Shown: piece by piece, positions 8,726 through 18,931 of the stretch | How positions within the stretch are numbered: position 1 is the stretch's first letter | Layout: the number at the start of each line of letters is the position of its first letter | Source: Nocardioides sp. dk884 | Lineage (GTDB): Bacteria > Actinomycetota > Actinomycetes > Propionibacteriales > Nocardioidaceae | Direction of reading: 5' to 3' | Assembly: GCF_009557055.1 (NCBI RefSeq) | Contig: NZ_CP045649.1 | Coordinates: 3,695,501 to 3,759,500, forward strand | Length of the DNA stretch: 64,000 bases | The notes under the pieces: model-generated | Told to the model about the DNA's origin: nothing | Database searches by the model: none | Seen by the model: only the letters and a program-made list of their open reading frames with translations | Position numbers and translations under genes: made by a program

Positions 8726-10039
8726 GTGCAGACCACCACCCACACCGAGGCCGGTTCCCGGCCCGCTGCCCGCCACCACCGACGTCGTCGGGGGCTGGCC
8801 GTGGGGGCCGTGACGGCCCTCGTCCTCACCCTCACCGTCGCCTGCGGGGGCGACGACTCCGACGCCGGCGACGGGCAGACCACGCTCACGATCGCGACGT
8901 TCAACGAGTTCGGCTACGAGGGCCTGCTCGAGGAGTACATGGAGCTCAATCCCGACATCAAGGTCGTGCAGAAGAAGGTCGGCACCTGGGAGGAGCACCG
9001 CGACAACCTCTACACCAAGCTGGCCGCCGGGTCGGGCCTCGCCGACATCGAGGCCGTCGAGGGCGACGGGATGCCCGCGATCCTCGAGGAGGAGGGCGCC
9101 TTCGTCGACCTCACCGACGACAGCCTCGAGGGACGCTGGCTGGACTGGAAGAGCGAGGCGGGCACCGACTCCGAGGGCCGGATGATCGGCTACGGCACCG
9201 ACATCGGCCCCGAGGGCATCTGCTACCGCGCCGACCTGTTCGCCAAGGCCGGGCTGCCCACCGACCGCGAGGAGGTCGCCGCGCTCTTCGAGAGCTGGGA
9301 CTCCTACTTCGACACCGGCAAGAAGTTCGTCGCCGAGCTGCCCGACGTCGCCTGGTACGACTCCTCCAAGGGCACCAGCCAGGCGATGATCAACCAGCTG
9401 GACTTCCCCTTCGAGGACGAGGACGGCAACGTCGTCGCACTCGAGAACCCCGAGCTGAAGGAGGTCTTCGACACCGTCACCGAGATGCAGGCGGCCGGGC
9501 TGGCGACCAACATGGACCAGTGGTCCAACGACTGGGTCGCGGCGTTCAAGAAGGACGGCTTCGCCACCATGGCCTGCCCGGGCTGGATGCTCGGCATCAT
9601 CGAGGGCAACGCCAAGGGCGTCGAGGGCTGGGACATCGCCAACGCCTTCCCCGGCGGAGCCGGCAACTGGGGCGGGTCGTTCCTGACCGTGCCCACGCAG
9701 TCCGAGCACCCGGAGGAGGCCCAGGCGCTGGCCGCCTGGCTGACCGAGCCGGAGCAGCAGATCAAGGCCTTCGCCGCCAAGGGCACCTACCCCAGCCAGG
9801 TCGAGGCGCTCGACGACCCGGTCCTGCTGGAGTCGACCAACGAGTTCTTCAACAACGCCCCGACCGGCCAGATCTACGCCGAGCGCGCCAAGGCGGTCAC
9901 CATGCAGCCGTTCAAGGGCCCCAAGTACGCCGACCTGATCCAGGCCTTCCAGGCCGCGATCCTGCGCGTGGACCAGGGCCAGGAGTCTCCCGAGGAGGCC
10001 TGGGAGTCCTTCTCGGCCGACGTCAAGCGGATCGGCTGA
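8726..10039 (+). CDS. cebE: Cellobiose/oligosaccharide ABC transporter substrate-binding lipoprotein (CebE-like)
   Basis: 437 aa from GTG 8726, preceded by AGGGAG; an ATG at 8612 lies in the promoter and is rejected. A twin-arginine-rich charged N-terminus (HHRRRRG), a hydrophobic segment and the lipobox LTVAC with Cys40 predict a lipoprotein anchored outside the membrane. The mature part is a family-1 (MalE-like) solute-binding fold. It captures the sugar and delivers it to the two permeases encoded directly downstream (14 bp gap). The CUT1 gene set, a GH1 beta-glucosidase and CebR-type boxes point to cellobiose or short beta-glucosides. The sugar is inferred from context, not from binding residues. 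Confidence 0.85.
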   Translation: MQTTTHTEAGSRPAARHHRRRRGLAVGAVTALVLTLTVACGGDDSDAGDGQTTLTIATFNEFGYEGLLEEYMELNPDIKVVQKKVGTWEEHRDNLYTKLAAGSGLADIEAVEGDGMPAILEEEGAFVDLTDDSLEGRWLDWKSEAGTDSEGRMIGYGTDIGPEGICYRADLFAKAGLPTDREEVAALFESWDSYFDTGKKFVAELPDVAWYDSSKGTSQAMINQLDFPFEDEDGNVVALENPELKEVFDTVTEMQAAGLATNMDQWSNDWVAAFKKDGFATMACPGWMLGIIEGNAKGVEGWDIANAFPGGAGNWGGSFLTVPTQSEHPEEAQALAAWLTEPEQQIKAFAAKGTYPSQVEALDDPVLLESTNEFFNNAPTGQIYAERAKAVTMQPFKGPKYADLIQAFQAAILRVDQGQESPEEAWESFSADVKRIG

Positions 10040-10053
10040 CCCGGGCCGTACCC

Positions 10054-11097
10054 ATGACCCTCCACCCTCCTCCCGCACCCGCCGGGGACGTCGCTGCCAC
10101 GGCGTCCCCGGCGGGCACCGCCCCCGCCGGGCCCGGGCGCCCCCGGCGCCGGCTGACCACCCGGCAGCGGCTCTCCCGCTGGGACGTCCGGCTCTCGCCG
10201 TACCTCTACATCTCGCCGTTCTTCGTGCTGTTCCTGGTCGTCGGGATGTTCCCGCTCCTCTACACCGGCTACGTCTCGCTGCACGAGTGGAGCCTGCTCG
10301 GCGGCAAGGGCGAGTACGTCGGGCTGGACAACTACCGCTCGGTCTTCGAGGACCGCTACTTCTGGCGCGCGCTGCGCAACACGATCAGCATCTTCCTGCT
10401 CTCCTCGATCCCGCAGGTGCTGATCGCGCTGCTGCTCGCCGGGCTGCTCGACACCAACCTGCGCGGGCGGACCTGGTGGCGGATGAGCATCCTGCTGCCG
10501 TTCGTGGTCGCCCCGGCCGCGGTCACGCTGATCTTCGGCAACCTCTTCGGCGACCGCTACGGCCTGGTCAACGGCGCGCTCGGGCTGATCGGCATCGACC
10601 CGATCGCCTGGCACGTGGACACCCTGCCCAGCCACATCGCCATCGCCTCGATGGTCAACTGGCGCTGGACCGGCTACAACGCGCTGATCCTGCTGGCCGC
10701 GATGCAGGCGGTGCCCCGCGACCTCTACGAGTCCGCCGCCATCGACGGCGCCGGCAAGGTGCGCCAGTTCTTCTCCGTCACCGTGCCGATGGTCCGCCCG
10801 ACGCTGATCTTCGTGATCATCACCTCGACCATCGGCGGGCTGCAGATCTTCACCGAGCCGCGGCTCTACGACAACGTCGGGCTCGGCGGCTCGGACCGGC
10901 AGTGGCAGACCGTCACCCTCTATCTGTGGGAGCTCGGCTGGCGGCTGCGCAACCTCGGCACCGCCTCCGCGGTGGCCTGGCTGTTGTTCGGGCTGATCGT
11001 GCTGGTCGCGCTGGTGAACTTCCTGATCTCCCAGCAGGTGGGCCGGGCCTCCAGCGGCCGGCCACGCCGGCGCCGACGTACGGAGGTCCCGCGATGA
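10054..11097 (+). CDS. cebF: Sugar ABC transporter permease (CebF-like)
   Basis: 347 aa, MalF-type permease. A proline/alanine-rich cytoplasmic N-terminus (about 45 residues) precedes six predicted transmembrane segments. The EAA coupling loop reads [20 protein letters not shown], the segment that touches the ATPase. It is cotranscribed with the binding protein upstream and overlaps the next permease by ATGA at 11094-11097. It has the inner-membrane channel role in CUT1 sugar import with the partner at 11094-11912 and the MsiK-like ATPase. Confidence 0.9.
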   Translation: MTLHPPPAPAGDVAATASPAGTAPAGPGRPRRRLTTRQRLSRWDVRLSPYLYISPFFVLFLVVGMFPLLYTGYVSLHEWSLLGGKGEYVGLDNYRSVFEDRYFWRALRNTISIFLLSSIPQVLIALLLAGLLDTNLRGRTWWRMSILLPFVVAPAAVTLIFGNLFGDRYGLVNGALGLIGIDPIAWHVDTLPSHIAIASMVNWRWTGYNALILLAAMQAVPRDLYESAAIDGAGKVRQFFSVTVPMVRPTLIFVIITSTIGGLQIFTEPRLYDNVGLGGSDRQWQTVTLYLWELGWRLRNLGTASAVAWLLFGLIVLVALVNFLISQQVGRASSGRPRRRRRTEVPR

Positions 11098-11908
11098 CCC
11101 GCCGCCCCGGATTCCTCGTCTACGGCCTGCTGACGGCGTTCGTCCTCGGCTCGGCCGGACCGCTGTACTGGTCGCTGATCGTCGGCTCGCACGAGGCCGA
11201 CGTCGCGACCGAGCGGATCCCGCCGCTGCTGCCCGGCGGGCACTTCTTCGACAACGCCCAGCGGGTCTTCGAGACCGTGGACTTCTGGAAGGCGCTCGGC
11301 AACAGCCTGCTGATCTCGACCGTGTGCGCGACCTCGGTGGTGTTCTTCTGCACCCTGGCCGGCTACGCCTTCGCCAAGCTGCAGTTCCGCGGCCGCAACG
11401 GGCTGATGGTCTTCGTGGTCGCGACGATGGCGGTGCCGACCCAGCTCGGCGTGATCCCGCTGTTCATCCAGATGGCCAAGCTCGGCTGGACCGGGCACGT
11501 GTGGGCGGTCATCGTCCCGACGCTGGTCACCGCGTTCGGCGTCTTCTTCATGCGCCAGTACCTCCTCGACGCCGTCCCCGACGAGCTGATCGAGGCCGCC
11601 CGCGTGGACGGCTGCTCGATGATCCGCACCTTCTTCAACGTCGCGCTGCCCGCGGCGCGACCGGCGGCGGCGATCTTGTGGCTGTTCACCTTCATGACGG
11701 TGTGGACCGACTTCTTCTGGCCGATGATCGTGCTGCCGGCCACCAACCCCACCGTCCAGATCGCCCTCCAGCAGCTCCAGAGCGGGTACTACGTCGACTA
11801 CAGCCTGGTGCTCTGCGGCGCCGTGCTCTCGACGGTGCCGCTCCTGGTGCTCTTCGTCCTCTCCGGTCGGCAGCTCGTCGCCGGGATCATGCAAGGAGCA
11901 GTCAAGGG

Positions 11909-11912
<4 letters not shown>
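11094..11912 (+). CDS. cebG: Sugar ABC transporter permease (CebG-like)
   Basis: 272 aa, MalG-type permease with six predicted membrane spans and the EAA loop [20 protein letters not shown] around residue 165. The start codon overlaps the stop of the first permease (ATGA), and its own stop overlaps the start of the beta-glucosidase (ATGA at 11909-11912), so cebF-cebG-bglC are tightly coupled. Together with cebF it forms the membrane pore of the importer. Confidence 0.9.
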
Positions 11913-13363
<1,451 letters not shown>

Positions 13364-13373
13364 GTTGGCCCGC

Positions 13374-14411
13374 GTGAACGGTGCGAGCCCCGGGCCGGGC
13401 CCCGGTGGCTCCCCCACCCTCGACGAGGTGGCCCGGCTGGCCGGGGTGTCCCGCGCCACCGCCTCCCGCGCCATCAACGGCGGCAACCGGGTCAGCCCGA
13501 CCGCGCGCGCGGCCGTCGACGCCGCGGTGCGCAGCCTGGGGTACACCCCGAACCCGGCAGCGCGCAGCCTGGTCACCCGGCGTACCGACTCGGTGGGGCT
13601 GGTGGTGCCGGAGCCCGACGACCGACTGTTCTCCGACCCGTTCTTCCCGCGCACGCTGCGCGCGGTGAGCGCGGTGCTGGCCGAGCGCGACCTGCAGCTG
13701 GTGCTGCTGCTGGCGCGCCCGGGCGAGGAGGAGCAGCGGATGCTGCGCTACCTGCGCAACCGCCATCTGGACGGCGCGATCGTGGTCTCCCACCACCGCA
13801 GCGACAGCCTCGCCGACCACCTGGCCGCGCTCGACCTGCCGTGCGCGTTCGTGGGCCGGCCGTGGACGAGCGCGGACAAGGTCGCCTACGTCGACACCGA
13901 CAACGTCGCCGGCGGCCGGGTGGCCACCGAGGTGCTGCTGGAGCGGGGGTGTCGCCGGATCGCCACGATCGCCGGGCCCGCCGACATGACCGTCGGCGTG
14001 GACCGCCTCGAGGGCTGGTACGCCGCGCTGCGCGCCGCCGGGCAGCCGACCGACGCCGTCGAGCACGGCGACTTCACCGAGGCCGGCGGCGCCGCTGCGG
14101 CCACGGCGCTGCTGGAGCGCCACCCCGACCTCGACGGGCTGGTGGTCGCCTCGGACCTGATGGCGGCCGGGGCGCTCACGGTGCTCGCCGCCCGCGGGCT
14201 GCGGGTGCCCGACGACGTCGCGGTGGTCGGCTATGACGACCTCGGCGTCGCCGAGCGCACCACCCCCGCCCTCACCACGATGCGCAACCCGATCGGTGAG
14301 ATGGCCGAGCAGGCCACCCGCCTGGTGCTCGACCAGCTCGAGGACGGCCGCCCCGGCCGGGCCATGCGCGTCCTCTTCCCGCCCGCCCTGGTCCGTCGAG
14401 CGAGCGCCTAG
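13374..14411 (+). CDS. cebR: LacI-family transcriptional repressor (CebR-like)
   Basis: 345 aa from GTG 13374, 10 bp after the beta-glucosidase stop; an in-frame start at 13353 would overlap that gene. The LacI helix-turn-helix TLDEVARLAGVSRATASRAI (near residues 15-34) and the hinge LGYTPNPAARSL are followed by a periplasmic-binding-protein-like effector domain with the usual VVGYDDL near the end. The two AGCGCT-centred operators at 8558 and 8657 match the CebR consensus, so this is the likely local repressor, released by cellobiose or glucose-type inducers. TAGGTT 8 bp before the GTG could form a separate, nearly leaderless promoter. Confidence 0.88.
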   Translation: MNGASPGPGPGGSPTLDEVARLAGVSRATASRAINGGNRVSPTARAAVDAAVRSLGYTPNPAARSLVTRRTDSVGLVVPEPDDRLFSDPFFPRTLRAVSAVLAERDLQLVLLLARPGEEEQRMLRYLRNRHLDGAIVVSHHRSDSLADHLAALDLPCAFVGRPWTSADKVAYVDTDNVAGGRVATEVLLERGCRRIATIAGPADMTVGVDRLEGWYAALRAAGQPTDAVEHGDFTEAGGAAAATALLERHPDLDGLVVASDLMAAGALTVLAARGLRVPDDVAVVGYDDLGVAERTTPALTTMRNPIGEMAEQATRLVLDQLEDGRPGRAMRVLFPPALVRRASA

Positions 14412-14420
14412 CCCACCCCG

Positions 14421-14482
14421 GGGTCGAGTCGAGACTTGTGACGGTCGAGTCGAGAGTTTTCACCGGTTGAGTCGAGAGTTGC
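14421..14482 (+). repeat. Family A repeat array, 3 units
   Basis: Three GTCGAGTCGAGA-type units at 21-22-nt spacing, directly abutting a family B array in a convergent intergenic region (repressor end, SDR end). Confidence 0.85.
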
Positions 14483-14549
14483 CGCGCCATTGGCGCCGAC
14501 TCGGCGCGCCATTAGAGCCGACTCGCGCAACCACACGAGCCGACTCGGC
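14483..14549 (+). repeat. Family B repeat array, 3 units
   Basis: Three units of about 22 nt with consensus CGCGCCATTGGCGCCGACTC. Each holds CGACTCG, the complement of the CGAGTCG heptamer of family A, so arrays A and B here form opposed copies of the same core. Confidence 0.85.
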
Positions 14550-14558
14550 GGGGCGGGA

Positions 14559-15302
14559 TCAGCGGGGGAGCTGGCCGTCGTCGACCTTGATGACGGTGCC
14601 GGTGACGAAGTCCGAGGCGTCGGAGACCAGGTAGAGCAGGGTGCCCTCGAGGTCGGCGCCGTGGCCCATCCGCTGGCGCGGGAAGGACTCCGACATCTCC
14701 CCCACCCGCGCGATCAGCCCGTCCATCATCTCGGAGTGGAAGGAGCCGGGGGCGATGCCGTTGACGTTGATCGGGTACGCCGCCCACTCCATCGCCAGCG
14801 CCTCGGTCATCCGGTTCAGCCCGGCCTTGGTGACCGAGTAGAGCGCGGCGGCGTTGCCGGCGGTGTAGTAGCCCGACATCGAGGAGACGTTGACGATCCG
14901 GCCCGGGCGCCCGGTCGCGATCCAGCGCCGCCCGGCCTCGGTCGCCAGCAGCCAGGGCCCCCGCAGGTTGGTCTCCAGCACCGCGTCGACCAGCTCCAGC
15001 GGCATCTTGTGGGCGCGGCGGGCGTCGGGGATCCCGGCGTTGTTGACCACGATGTCCAGCCCGCCGAGCACCTCCTCGGTGCGGTCGACCGCAGCCACGA
15101 TCGCCGCCGGGTCGCGGACGTCGAGCTCGAGCGCCAGCGCCCGCCCGCCGGCCGCCTCGATCTCGGCGACCACCTCCTCCAGCGGCGCGCGGCGCCGTCC
15201 GCCCACCGCGACCGCGGCCCCGGCCCGGGCCAGGGAGAGCGCGAACGCCCGCCCCAGCCCGCTGCCGGCGCCGGTCACCAGCGCGACCTTGCCGTCGAGC
15301 AC
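14559..15302 (-). CDS. Short-chain dehydrogenase/reductase
   Basis: 247 aa from GTG 15302 with GGAAGG nine bases upstream. The classical SDR fold has the NAD(P) glycine motif TGAGSGLG (residues 9-16), the NNAG motif near 87, the catalytic Ser in VSSMSG and Tyr/Lys in YSVTKAG (Y-x-x-x-K). The C-terminus lacks long extensions. It probably oxidises a hydroxyl or reduces a keto group on a CoA ester or terpenoid-like intermediate. It is the last gene of a five-gene operon (two acyl-CoA dehydrogenases, hydratase, solute-binding protein, SDR) and starts 3 bp after the binding-protein stop. Confidence 0.88.
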   Translation of the reverse strand: MLDGKVALVTGAGSGLGRAFALSLARAGAAVAVGGRRRAPLEEVVAEIEAAGGRALALELDVRDPAAIVAAVDRTEEVLGGLDIVVNNAGIPDARRAHKMPLELVDAVLETNLRGPWLLATEAGRRWIATGRPGRIVNVSSMSGYYTAGNAAALYSVTKAGLNRMTEALAMEWAAYPINVNGIAPGSFHSEMMDGLIARVGEMSESFPRQRMGHGADLEGTLLYLVSDASDFVTGTVIKVDDGQLPR

Positions 15303-15304
15303 GC

Positions 15305-16900
15305 TCAGTCCTTCCAGGCGCCGTCGAAGAGCATGATGCTGTCGATGCTCGGGACGATGCCGTGCACGTCCTCGCCCCAGGCGTTCCACTCCGGGGTGGC
15401 GCCGAGCGGGGCGTAGGGCACCGTCTCGTTCCACTGGGCCTGGATCTGCTCGAGCACCTCCTGCTGCTCCTCGGGCGTGGTGGCCGCGCCGAGCTCCTCG
15501 ATCAGCCGGTCCAGCTCGGGGTCGGCGGACCCGCCGGAGTTGCCGCGCGCGCTGCTGTGCACCTTCTCGTAGAGCTCGGGGTAGACCGCCCGGTCCGGCA
15601 TGCCGAAGCTCCAGATCACCATGTCGAAGTCACGGGTGACGTAGATGTCGTTGACCAGGTCGGTCACCGAGGGCACGTAGTCGAGGGAGACCTCGAGGCC
15701 GATATCGCTCAGCAGCCCCTGGAGCGTCACGCCCATCGCCTCCGACACCTTGGCGACGCCCTTGAAGCTGATCGTGCCGTCGAAGCCGTCGGCCTTCGCG
15801 GCCTCGACCAGCTCCTTGGCCGCCTCCACGTCGTGCGCGAGCGGCTCGGTCTCCAGGTCCCAGCGCGACAGCTCGTTGAGGATCCCGGTGGACACCAGGC
15901 CCTTGCCCTCGGCGGTGCGCTGGTTGATCACGTCCACGTCGAGGGCGTGCATGAGCGCCTGGCGGATGCGTCCGTCGGCGGTCGCGCTGCCCTCGCGGTG
16001 GTTGAGCAGCAGGCCGCGGGAGATGCTGCCGATCTCCATGAACCCGCCGAGCCCGTCCTCCAGGGCCTCCTGGGCGGTGGGCGCCTCGCGCAGGTAGCCC
16101 ATGTCGGCCTCGCCGTTGCGCAGCACGTCGAGGCGGCCGGACTCCGCGGAGATCGGGAAGAACCGCAGCGACTCCAGCGCCGGGGCGCCGCCCCAGTAGT
16201 CCTCACGGGCGGTGAGCAGCAGCTCCTCCTGCGGCGTGTAGCGCTCCTGCTCGTAGGGCCCGGCGCCGATCGGCGTGAAGGCCTCGCCCTGGTCGGAGCC
16301 CTTGGCCACGATCATCCCGGGGCCGGTCGAGAGCAGGTAGCCGAAGTCCGACCACGGGCTGCTCAGCTCGAAGCGCACCGTGCGCGCGTCGACGGCCGTC
16401 CAGCGGCGTACGGCGTGGGTCAGGAAGGAGGCCTGCCCGCCGCCCTTCTCCACGTAGCGGTCCAGGCTCCACACGACCGCGTCCGCGTCGAGCGGCGTGC
16501 CGTCGCTGAAGGTGACGCCGTCGCGCAGGGTCAACGTCCACTCGTCCTGGGCCTCGTTGGGCTCCAGCGCCTCGGCCAGCTGCGGGACGTAGGTCTCCGA
16601 GTCCTGGTCGTAGCGCACCAGCAGGTCATAGACCGCGGCCATCTCGGTGCCGCCGCTGCTGCCGTTGGCGATGGTCTGCACCGGGTCGAGGACCCGCGCC
16701 TCGGAGTAGGTGACCACCTCGAGCTGGCCGCCCCGGGTCGGCTCGCCGGAGTCGTCGGGCTCCACGACGAAGCCGTTGGCGAACCCCGGCGCCGCTCCCC
16801 CGTCGTCCTTCTTCTCCTCGGTGTCGCTCCCGCCGCAGCCGGCCAGCGTCAGGCTGGCGACCACCAGCCCGGCGACGAGGGTGCTCGTACGTCGTCCCAT
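15305..16900 (-). CDS. Orphan family-5 (peptide/nickel-type) ABC solute-binding lipoprotein
   Basis: 531 aa, start ATG 16900. The signal peptide with lipobox SLTLAGC and Cys22 predicts a membrane-anchored lipoprotein. The mature protein has the SBP_bac_5 layout: DPVQTIANG near the start, the EWTLTLRDGVTFSDGTP strand-loop, and the C-terminal FDMVIWSFGMPDRA segment. Such proteins bind peptides, nickel chelates, opines or hydrophobic organic compounds for a Dpp-type importer. No permease or ATPase gene adjoins it. It lies inside a beta-oxidation operon, between a hydratase (68 bp upstream) and an SDR. The nearest complete Dpp-type transporter is at 27.5-33 kb. It may capture the growth substrate degraded by this operon. 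Confidence 0.88.
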   Translation of the reverse strand: MGRRTSTLVAGLVVASLTLAGCGGSDTEEKKDDGGAAPGFANGFVVEPDDSGEPTRGGQLEVVTYSEARVLDPVQTIANGSSGGTEMAAVYDLLVRYDQDSETYVPQLAEALEPNEAQDEWTLTLRDGVTFSDGTPLDADAVVWSLDRYVEKGGGQASFLTHAVRRWTAVDARTVRFELSSPWSDFGYLLSTGPGMIVAKGSDQGEAFTPIGAGPYEQERYTPQEELLLTAREDYWGGAPALESLRFFPISAESGRLDVLRNGEADMGYLREAPTAQEALEDGLGGFMEIGSISRGLLLNHREGSATADGRIRQALMHALDVDVINQRTAEGKGLVSTGILNELSRWDLETEPLAHDVEAAKELVEAAKADGFDGTISFKGVAKVSEAMGVTLQGLLSDIGLEVSLDYVPSVTDLVNDIYVTRDFDMVIWSFGMPDRAVYPELYEKVHSSARGNSGGSADPELDRLIEELGAATTPEEQQEVLEQIQAQWNETVPYAPLGATPEWNAWGEDVHGIVPSIDSIMLFDGAWKD

Positions 16901-16968
16901 CTGCGTCCCATCTCCGTGGCGCGCGCGGTCAGCCCGCGCGCGCGATCCCGTGTGGATGTCCCGGTTGC

Positions 16969-17781
16969 TCACAGACGTGACCACTCCGGTGGCTCGCCCT
17001 GGCCGAAGGCGGCGAAGGCGCGTTCGAGCTCGCCGCTGCCGGCGCACATGATCTGGGTGCGGTTCTCCAGGTCGAGGGCGTGGCGCAGCGACGGCGCGTC
17101 GATGCTCTGCCACATCGTCTCCTTGGTCATCCAGACCCCGAGCGCGGAGTTCGCGGCGATCCGGCGCGCGGTCTCCAGCGCCCGGTCGACGACCGCGCCG
17201 TCGTCGACGACGTCGATCACCAGCCCGAGGTCGCGCGCCTCCTCGGCGTCGAAGACCCGACCGGTGAGCATCAGCTCCGCCGCGCGCGAGGCGCCGACCA
17301 GGCGGGGCAGGAAGTAGCTGGTGCCCATGTCGGCGTTGGAGATCCCGTGCCGGATGAACACCGCGCCGAACCGGGCGCTGCGCGCGGCCACCCGGATGTC
17401 GCAGGCCAGCGTCAGCGAGAAGCCGCCACCGACGGCCGCGCCGTTCACCGCGGCGATCACCGGCACCCGCATCCGGTGCACCAGCTCGTGCACCCGCACG
17501 ATCGCCTCCTGCTGGCCGAGCAGGTGGGAGACCGGGTTCTGGTCCGGGCGCGGGCGCTCGCGGCGCGCGTCGTCGGCGGGCTTGATCTCCGCCCCCGAGC
17601 AGAAGCCGCGCCCGGCCCCGGTCAGTACGACGGTGCGCACGGCGGGCGACTGGTCCAGCTCGGTGAGCACGTCGGACAGCTCGGCGACCATGCTCAGCGC
17701 CAGCGCGTTCAGGGTCTGCGGGCGGTTGAGGGTCACCAGCACGTGGCCGGGCTCGACCTCCTCCACCAGGACGTCAGCCAC
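16969..17781 (-). CDS. Enoyl-CoA hydratase/isomerase family protein
   Basis: 270 aa from GTG 17781, overlapping the stop of the upstream dehydrogenase by 8 bp. Crotonase signatures: GRGFCSGAE near residue 60 and VNGAAVGGGFSLTLACD near residue 115. At the position of the general-acid glutamate the segment reads SNADMGTSYFLPRLVG, with Asp rather than Glu, so hydratase activity should be tested and an isomerase role is possible. It fits downstream of the paired acyl-CoA dehydrogenases as the second step of a beta-oxidation cycle on an unusual substrate. Confidence 0.87.
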   Translation of the reverse strand: MADVLVEEVEPGHVLVTLNRPQTLNALALSMVAELSDVLTELDQSPAVRTVVLTGAGRGFCSGAEIKPADDARRERPRPDQNPVSHLLGQQEAIVRVHELVHRMRVPVIAAVNGAAVGGGFSLTLACDIRVAARSARFGAVFIRHGISNADMGTSYFLPRLVGASRAAELMLTGRVFDAEEARDLGLVIDVVDDGAVVDRALETARRIAANSALGVWMTKETMWQSIDAPSLRHALDLENRTQIMCAGSGELERAFAAFGQGEPPEWSRL

Positions 17782-18931
17782 GGCCGGCCCCCGCCGCCGG
17801 GAGGTCGGCCAGCCGCGCGACCGCGTCGCGGTGGTGGTCGGGGGTGCCGTGCACGGCGGTGAGGCTGAAGGAGCGCTTGAGGTAGCGGTGCAGCGGGTGC
17901 TCCCAGGTGAAGCCGATGCCGCCGTGCACCTGCAGGGTGTCCTCCAGACAGGCCAGCGCCCGGCTGCGGGCGTGGACCGAGGCGAGGCTGACGGCCAGAT
18001 CGACCTCGTCCTGCGGCACCTCCCCCGCGGGCGGGTCGAGGGCCGCGGCGGCGTACAGCGTGACCGCGCGGGCCTGCTGGAGGTCGATCCACATCCGGGC
18101 GACGAGGTGGCGCAGCGACTGGTAGCTGCCGAGCTCGCGCCCGAACTGCCGTCGTACGCCGAGGTGGGCGGTGCTCGCCTCGACGGCCCACTCCATCGCG
18201 CCCACCTGCTCCGCGGCGATCGCCACGGTGGCGGCGCGCAGTGCGCGGCGTACCGCCTCCCGGGCCGGGGCGCCGGTGGCCAGCATCAGCGCGGGCGCCC
18301 CGTCGAGCACGACCACGCTCACCGGGCGGGTCTCGTCGAGGCTGGTCTCGGGGGTGACGGTGACGCCGGGATCGCCCGCCGCGGCGGTGACCAGCGCGAC
18401 GCCGTAGCCGCCGTGCGCGTCGGTGACCGGCACCAGGAGCCGGTCGACCTCGACCGCGCCGAGCACGCCGGCGACCCTCCCGTGCAGGACCAGGCGGTCG
18501 CCGGCACCGGGGACGGGCTCGTCGACCCGCACCGCGGGGTCGTCGCCCTGTGCGCTGGTGGCGGGCAGCACCACGGCGGCGACAGCGGTGCCCGCCGCGA
18601 GCTCGGTCAAGGTCTCTGCCGCGGCGGGCGAGGCCCCGGTGAGCCCGGCGATCCCCGTGAGCACGGTGGTGGCGGTGACCGCGCTGGTCAGGAACGGCAC
18701 GGTCACCAGGTCGCGCCCGAGCGCCTGGGCGACCGCGGCGGCCTCGCGCAGGCCGGCCCCCGCCCCGCCGTACGACTCGGGGACGAGCAGCCCGGCGACG
18801 CCGAGGCGTACGCCGATCCGGGTCCAGGCGTCCGGGGCGCTGGCGCCGGGGGTCCAGTCGCGGGCGACGGCGCGGACCTGCGCGGCCAGCGCGCCGCCGT
18901 CCTCGCTCTCGAGCAGCGACAGCGTGCTCAT
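17774..18931 (-). CDS. Acyl-CoA dehydrogenase, short or second subunit of a heteromeric pair
   Basis: 385 aa. Acyl-CoA dehydrogenase fold with the FAD-binding RRQFGRELGSYQSLRHLVAR region near residue 255 and a C-terminal VHGGIGFTWEHPLHRYLKRS segment. The N-terminal and central parts are degenerate relative to the family: the usual FAD/substrate motif of the middle domain is poorly conserved. That is typical of one partner of the alpha2beta2 dehydrogenases of actinobacteria, such as FadE26/FadE27-type (ChsE) enzymes. The ATG at 18931 overlaps the stop of the neighbouring dehydrogenase (ATGA), as expected for subunits made together. Confidence 0.85.
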   Translation of the reverse strand: MSTLSLLESEDGGALAAQVRAVARDWTPGASAPDAWTRIGVRLGVAGLLVPESYGGAGAGLREAAAVAQALGRDLVTVPFLTSAVTATTVLTGIAGLTGASPAAAETLTELAAGTAVAAVVLPATSAQGDDPAVRVDEPVPGAGDRLVLHGRVAGVLGAVEVDRLLVPVTDAHGGYGVALVTAAAGDPGVTVTPETSLDETRPVSVVVLDGAPALMLATGAPAREAVRRALRAATVAIAAEQVGAMEWAVEASTAHLGVRRQFGRELGSYQSLRHLVARMWIDLQQARAVTLYAAAALDPPAGEVPQDEVDLAVSLASVHARSRALACLEDTLQVHGGIGFTWEHPLHRYLKRSFSLTAVHGTPDHHRDAVARLADLPAAGAGRG

